From NCBI GenBank assembly GCA_037693485.1, contig CM075346.1, positions 99,120,501 through 99,184,500 of the forward strand: a stretch of DNA of 64,000 bases, in the 5' to 3' direction. The notes below the pieces were generated by a model that was not told where the DNA came from, did not search any database, and was given only the letters and a program-made list of their open reading frames with translations. Of this stretch, positions 58,787 to 64,000 are shown in pieces. Each line of letters opens with the position of its first letter. Position 1 is the stretch's first letter. The stretch is from Kitagawia praeruptora. Its lineage: Eukaryota > Streptophyta > Magnoliopsida > Apiales > Apiaceae. The position numbers and the translations under genes were made by a program.

Positions 58787-60367
58787 TGTTTGCACTAAAT
58801 CACGCAAGCGTACGTGATCACAAGTAATATATGAATAAGTCAAGTTCGTTCCCACAGAGATCTGGTAATGGTTTTAATTCAGTAGATGTACCTATGCAAC
58901 AATGTATGATTATTATTCACTGCTAAGACAATTTACAAATTTGGGTTTTAATTAACTAAATTAACTAAGAAGTAAATTAACAACTAAGAATTAATTATCT
59001 AATGAAAATTAAAATCGAATTACTCCTACAAGAGTAAACATGAGATCATAACTTCATTAAATACTTCGCTTAGAGTTGATGCCTTTAATCAATGCATGTG
59101 ATGGTTATGATATCTGATCAGACAACACGAAACAAGTATAGGCTGCCTCTCAGTATACGAATACCAAACTACTCATACATCCACAAAAGAGATAGAAGAT
59201 GATATAGACACCAATTATGCTTAGATCCTATATCTCTATAAGATTTGAAAACATAACGGTTGAAGAACAAGTCGTCTATTAAGATCACATAGGGCAGCAT
59301 AATATCTTTATTTACGCTACAAATCATGATGTTAAACATCAACCTATCCTATGCTAGCATGACAAGTTCTAAATCTCAAGATCCACTCTCGTTTCGCTAG
59401 AGATTAACAAATTAGATGTTAGCTACGCATCTAAATTCATAAAGCACAACCATACGAGGATATCAAATATACATCACACACAAATCTTTAAAGCAATCAA
59501 ACTACTAAGCTACATAGATAAATTCGTTAGAATCCCATGACAACGATTAGTTCATAATTGAACCGCTCGTCATCATGGGATCTGATGAAACCATGATAAA
59601 AACAAAGTATGAAAAGACACAAATAAACCTAAGTAATTGATATGTAATGGTGATCCAAATTACAATGGTAGGATGTGTTTAAATAGGCTCTAGAAGTCTT
59701 GCCCAGCAAGGAAACTACCAAATCAGAATTAAAATAGAATACGTTTCATAAACTGATTCTGTTTTAAAGGAAAATTCGTAACTGACTTTTATTCAGTATT
59801 TCTTGGCCGTTCCGGTCGTAATTGAACCTCTGAACCACTTTAGAATGAAAGAGAATCTCGTTAGTTTCGCGTGGACAGTAAGATCGTCCAAAACGGACTT
59901 GTAGAACTCAAGATATGGCCAAAACAGTGCATCAACAATTCTGCCAGGCCATAGCCTAGACTCCGTGCCATGTCCCGTAGAAAAATCTGCCCAGGCGCGC
60001 CATGGCCTAGACTCTGCGCCATGTCCTGGAGAAAAATCTGTCCAGGCATGATTTCCTTCATTGTTTCGTCGTTTTTCAGCTCTATTTCCTTCGTTCTTGC
60101 TCCGTTTTCGCCCGTTCTTTTTGCGTTAGATCACATTCTTTATTTCCCTTGACTTAGGAACCTTCATGAGAGTTTAATGACAACTCCATTCTTCATTCCA
60201 TTGCACAAATGTAACTCCAAAAATGACTGAAGCATCAACCATAATCGACATTCTTACAAACCTGCACAACTACACAAAACACATCAAAACTACAACAAAC
60301 TTGAGTCCAAGACAATCAATTTAAGCCGAATTGAAGCGATCCAAGTGGATATAAAATCCACTTATCA
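58787..60367 (-). repeat. Athila-type solo LTR with target duplication
   Basis: Starts TGTTTGCACTAAATCACG and ends AAAATCCACTTATCA, with ATAAC on both sides (58782-58786 and 60368-60372). It is 1,581 bp and clearly homologous to the LTR at 9329-10820 over most of its length. No internal region adjoins it, so it arose by LTR-LTR recombination. A GC-rich tandem duplication (GGCC-rich, CCATGTCC, AGAAAAATCTG) lies at about 59940-60045. Orientation is taken from the homologous LTR. Confidence 0.85.
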
Positions 60368-60372
60368 ATAAC

Positions 60373-60884
60373 ATTGGATGAATTTATAAGAATTATAATG
60401 GTAGATACCACTTAGCAACCTAGAATTCATATCGGGTTTTAGCAAGCATTATATAAGATTTTACTAATAACTTTTAGTAACGTAATTGTTATTCCCACAT
60501 TAGACATAATAGGATTGTAGAAAGGGGGTTGAATACAATCCTTTCAAAAATAAAAGTTCTTAAAACCCTTTTGGAGAATAAATAGATTTGTAACTAATTG
60601 CTAAAAAATAAGAAGAAAAATAACAGGAATCACAATTTAAAATTTTAGTTGAAAGTTAAAGAATCCAACTGAGAGCTTTTTATATTTTTGAGAAATTTGA
60701 GTTGAAGAATTCAGCTACTTTTTACAACGTAGAACGTTTATATTTTACAAGATATTCAACACTAAACTCTAGAGAAAAATGCTTAATTCTTCTTACTCTA
60801 CATTGCTACTACCTCTTGTTTCTATATTAGAGGAGAAATTACAAAAGCTACTAACTCCATGGATAAACATTTACATAAGTAGTA
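60373..60884. other. Spacer with a possible LTR-like fragment, no gene
   Basis: The words AAAGGGGGTTGAATACAATC near 60520 are typical of retroelement ends. Nothing else could be assigned. Confidence 0.3.
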
Positions 60885-61205
60885 CTCCCTCCTTCCCAGC
60901 CAATAGTTATCATATGGCTAGGACACGGAGACCAACACACTGAATAAATAAAACTAAATAAGGCAAGTTGCTGAAAAGTTGGCAGATTAAGAGTGGACTA
61001 ATAAAAATACAAATATCTTAATTAAGGTTGGAGGGAATATCACCCGCCTAAATACAAGTCCAAGTATAAGTCCAATTTACATTAAAGTACATCAAGCTCC
61101 ACCAAATAATACACAGCCCTATATACATAAATAGAAATCTCCGGCTTTACTTTATAAAAACTCCTTCACTTTGTTTTCTTGAACTTTACAATTAACAAAA
61201 GAAAG

Positions 61206-62461
61206 ATGGCAGATTATGTACTTCCAGATTTGAATGTCACTACAAAACAGAGAAGATTAAAAATTTCAGAAAAAAAACAAATAGCTCATATATTATCACT
61301 AAATTACACCAACAACAAACTCAAACATGGAATGATCAAGGAAATCAGTTTGGACTATGATGTTAGTAGAGTATCAATATCTAAGATATGGAAGGTTGTC
61401 TCTAAAGCAATGAAAGAAGGTGGAGTTCCTAATGTGTATAGAAAATACAAGGGTGGAAAAAGAAGAATTGCTTTGGACTTGGAAAAGGTAAGACAAATTC
61501 CTTTACATCTTAGGACCAATATTAGGACACTAGCACATCAACTAAATGCAAGTATCTGCTGTGCATAGACTTGTACAAAAAGGAAATATGTATCACATTC
61601 TAATGCATTAAAACCATTTTTAACTCCATCAAATATGGAAGCAAGAATTCAATTTGTCTTGTACCATATTGAGAGATCAACCCTCCACACAAATCCCACA
61701 TATATAGGCATGTTTCTTGTAGTTCACATAGACGATAAATGGTTCAATATGACTAGAAAAACTCAAAAATATTATCTCCTACCTAGCGAACCGGAACCAC
61801 ATCGAACATGCAAGTCAAAACGATTCATTACTAAAGTCATGTTCATGAGTGCAATAGCTAGGCCTCGATATAATAATGATGGGGTATGTGTATTTGATGG
61901 AAAAATAGGAATATTTCCTTTTACTTATAGTGAACCGGCAATGAGGTCAAGTAAGAATAGAGCTAAAGGTGTGATGGAAGTTAAGACCATCGAAAGTATC
62001 ACTAAGTTGGTGATTAAACAATGTTTGATTGAGAAAGTCATCCCCGCCATTAAAGCTAAATGGACAAATGATTTTAACAACATATAGTCATTCAACAATA
62101 CAATGCAAGGCCTCATATAAAGAATAGTGACGAAGATTTTGTCAAAGTTGCACAATCGGATGGGTTCCATATAACTTTAGAAAATCAGCCCGCTAATAGT
62201 CCGGACCTAAATATTAACGATCTTGGTTTTTTCCGAATAATTCAAGGATTGCAACATGAAAAGGCACCAAAAATGGTATTGCAATTAGTAGATGCAGTTG
62301 TTAAAGCTTATGAAGAGGTTTCTCATACGACATTGAATTACGTTTGGTTATCCTTGATGAATTGTATGACTGAGATATTGAAACAATGTGGGAATAATAA
62401 CTACAAACTCCCGCATATAGAGAAGAAAAGGTTAGCAAATTTGGGACAACTTCCTACATAA
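61206..62461 (+). pseudogene. Mariner-like transposase, frameshifted, second catalytic Asp lost
   Basis: Pieces at 61206-61568, 61635-62087 and about 62090-62461 carry an N-terminal helix-turn-helix region (EISLDYDVSRVSISKIWK), the first catalytic Asp in VHIDDKWFNM and the last in PDLNINDLGFF. The middle motif, normally QQDNARPH in plant elements, reads QQYNARPH (TAC at 62099-62101). The spacing from this residue to the last Asp is 39 residues, as in the DD39D class. Frameshifts near 61550 and 62085 and two stops also break it. The enzyme would cut and paste DNA at TA; this copy cannot. The start at 61206 is the second in-frame Met; 61179 is also possible. Confidence 0.85.
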
Positions 62462-63200
62462 ATTACTATATCTCGAACCTTGGTTTTTGGCTTTTTAGAT
62501 GGAGCACAACATGAAGCAACAACAGAAGAACCTACGCAGCAGAATTCAAGTAACATAGCATTTTGATGTACTGTAGGTAATATGTAATGCCACTTTTGAT
62601 GTACTGCAGGTAATATGTAATGCCACTTTTGATGTATTGCAGCAAATATGTAACTACAGACCTATGTATATGAATCTAGCCTAGCCAACAAAACATATAT
62701 TTCAATTCAGCTTGGTCTGTAAATCTATAACGAGATACTTTTGTTACAAGAAAAGCTACACAAATCAGAGTAGTCTAGTAACAAAACCAAGTTACTTTGT
62801 ATTTAATAAAATAACAATGTCATTGTCTAACAATAGACTACTGTCCTGCCTCTGCAAATCAATAAGTAGCCTTGATACAAACATTCTTCATGCCTTGATA
62901 CCAACACTAGTAATTTAGTTATCGACATTAAATAAATGACCATGAAACAACCTTAAGATCCTAGTGTCGAGAAGAAAAGCATTAACATGCTCACTTTCAG
63001 CACATTAATAATCAAACAAGATAGGCAACATAAACAAACAAGATCAAACTATCTAATACAAACATAAAGTAATCATAAAATATCAAAGACTTGATCATAA
63101 TTCGAAAGTACAATCATAAAAAAACAAGATAAAAAACCAAGTAACATAATCTAAAATATCAGATTTTTGGATTTGGTGAAGAACGGATAGATACCAGCCT

Positions 63201-63545
63201 TCAGTGGAAAAATCGGGGGAGTAAAATCTGCAACATCCCCGTCGGGTCCCCCTTGTCTTCTTCGTTTTCATAATACCGTAGCTTTTTGGGTTTCAACCTT
63301 GTCTTCTTCGTTTTCATAATCGTTGTTTTTATTTTATCAGGAGGAGTATCTTCAACGACTTCAGAAAGTGGAGAATAAATCGGTGCTTTTACTCTATCGG
63401 GAGTATCTTCAATTACATGAAAATAATTGGGAAGGGGTGAAGGAGGAAGTGGCGGAGAAGGAATTGCTGGAGGAGGTGAAATAAGCTCAATTTCGGAATC
63501 AAAATCGAGATATGGGGTTGAATCATGTATATTATGGGACTCCAT
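63201..63545 (-). CDS. Proline-rich ORF antisense within the mariner-like element
   Basis: 114 codons. The N-terminal half is Pro-rich (SPPPAIPSPPLPPSPLP), then two copies of an EDTPDRVKAPIYSPLSEV / EDTPPDKIKTTIM-like unit, then a Lys-rich part. There are no known motifs and no introns apparent. It lies between the transposase remnant and the right terminal repeat, on the opposite strand. It may be a captured host piece, or part of the element in this lineage. Expression is unknown. Confidence 0.4.
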   Translation of the reverse strand: MESHNIHDSTPYLDFDSEIELISPPPAIPSPPLPPSPLPNYFHVIEDTPDRVKAPIYSPLSEVVEDTPPDKIKTTIMKTKKTRLKPKKLRYYENEEDKGDPTGMLQILLPRFFH

Positions 63546-64000
63546 TAAATGAGTTTAATTGAAGAACTGGAAAACATGGGGTAAGTAGAAATTAGGGTTC
63601 ATCAGGTCGAGAGAGGGGAGAAGTTTAGACAGATGGGGGGAGGAGTTTGGAGAGATGGGTCGAGAAGGTTGGTCTTGGTCAGATAGTAACAGCCAACATA
63701 ATTAGGAATAGATAATGGTAATTAGGAAAATTAATTAGGTGAGGTTGAAGTAATAAAATATTATACATACATTTATTATAATATAAAAAGTTTACTATTT
63801 TAGTAAACATAAAGAATTGGTTGGCACGTCCCCAAAAGAAAAGTGTAAACAATTGGTTGGGATAGAGGGAGTAACAATTGTAAACGCATTCATCATTTTT
63901 GTTTGAATATTTTTAAGAAATGCCAGATAACTACATCTTTAATTTTTGACCTCTTCCAAAATTCTCTTTGTCTGAATGTGTTTCGATCCTTAAGAGAACT

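Larger units (their letters stand above)
60885..63871 (+). mobile_element. Mariner-like element (plant MLE) with terminal inverted repeats
   Basis: The left end CTCCCTCCTTCCCAGCCAAT and the right end (read inverted) CTCCCTCTATCCCAACCAAT match well, and TA flanks both (60883-60884 and 63872-63873). Length 2,987 bp. Inside are a broken mariner transposase on the plus strand and an antisense ORF near the right end. A 33-bp unit (GTAATATGTAATGCCACTTT) is repeated near 62575-62650. The ends resemble the Stowaway MITEs at 16668 and 55179. Confidence 0.85.

Noticed and set aside
61031..61039. GGAGGGAATA as the right end of a 153-bp Stowaway MITE starting at 60885
   Set aside because: The inverted match to the left end is poor; the far end at 63871 matches over 20 bases and encloses a transposase.
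1..64000. tRNA, rRNA, CRISPR arrays, bacterial operons
   Set aside because: No cloverleaf with A and B boxes, rRNA core words or regularly spaced repeat-spacer units were seen; tRNA-like words are retroelement primer binding sites.

Overview
This window is repeat-rich nuclear DNA from a eudicot plant. The evidence is introns with GT-AG borders, Ty1/copia, Ty3/gypsy (Athila and Tat type), TRIM, Helitron, Stowaway/mariner and endogenous pararetrovirus sequences, and an F-box/LRR gene resembling Arabidopsis SKIP17. I cannot name the species. An Apiaceae-like origin is a weak guess from the style of the repeats. No rRNA, tRNA, CRISPR or bacterial features were seen.

Layout. 1-1960: 3' end of a Ty1/copia element with its LTR, inserted into Athila pol. 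1957-10820: an Athila element on the minus strand (pol remnant, gag, PBS, LTR), split by an element with an unusually long 4.7 kb LTR. 10821-13064: 3' end of a second Athila copy that shares the same LTR, with a gutted copia element fused into it. 13.1-14.3 kb: MITEs. 15.4-23.6 kb and 30.9-32.6 kb: nested Helitron-like repeats and tandem arrays, one carrying a Stowaway MITE whose empty site survives in a neighbouring tandem copy. 24.0-30.2 kb: a Tat-type gypsy block with pol on the minus strand and a three-exon antisense ORF on the plus strand, followed by an inverted LTR-PBS-gag fragment. 32.98-34.58 kb: a four-exon host gene of unknown function, weakly kelch-like. 36.3-37.4 kb: two Helitron ends on the minus strand. 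37.4-47.0 kb: a decayed endogenous pararetrovirus (Caulimoviridae), split by a 3.1 kb composite retroelement that has its own target-site duplication. 48.4-54.7 kb: a 12-exon SKIP17-like F-box/LRR gene on the minus strand, bracketed by two inverted copies of one repeat and carrying an apparent 1-bp frameshift. 55.2 kb: MITE. 56.5-58.2 kb: complete TRIM. 58.8-60.4 kb: Athila solo LTR. 60.9-63.9 kb: a full-length mariner-like element with a dead transposase and an antisense ORF.

Only two genes look like ordinary host genes: the kelch-like gene and the SKIP17-like gene. Almost everything else is mobile DNA in several nested layers. Insertion order can be read at several joints: copia and the long-LTR element into Athila, a composite element into the virus, and a MITE into a Helitron. 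The mariner element and the Stowaway MITEs have similar terminal repeats, so they may belong to one transposition system. All functional statements rest on motifs read by eye; no database search was run.
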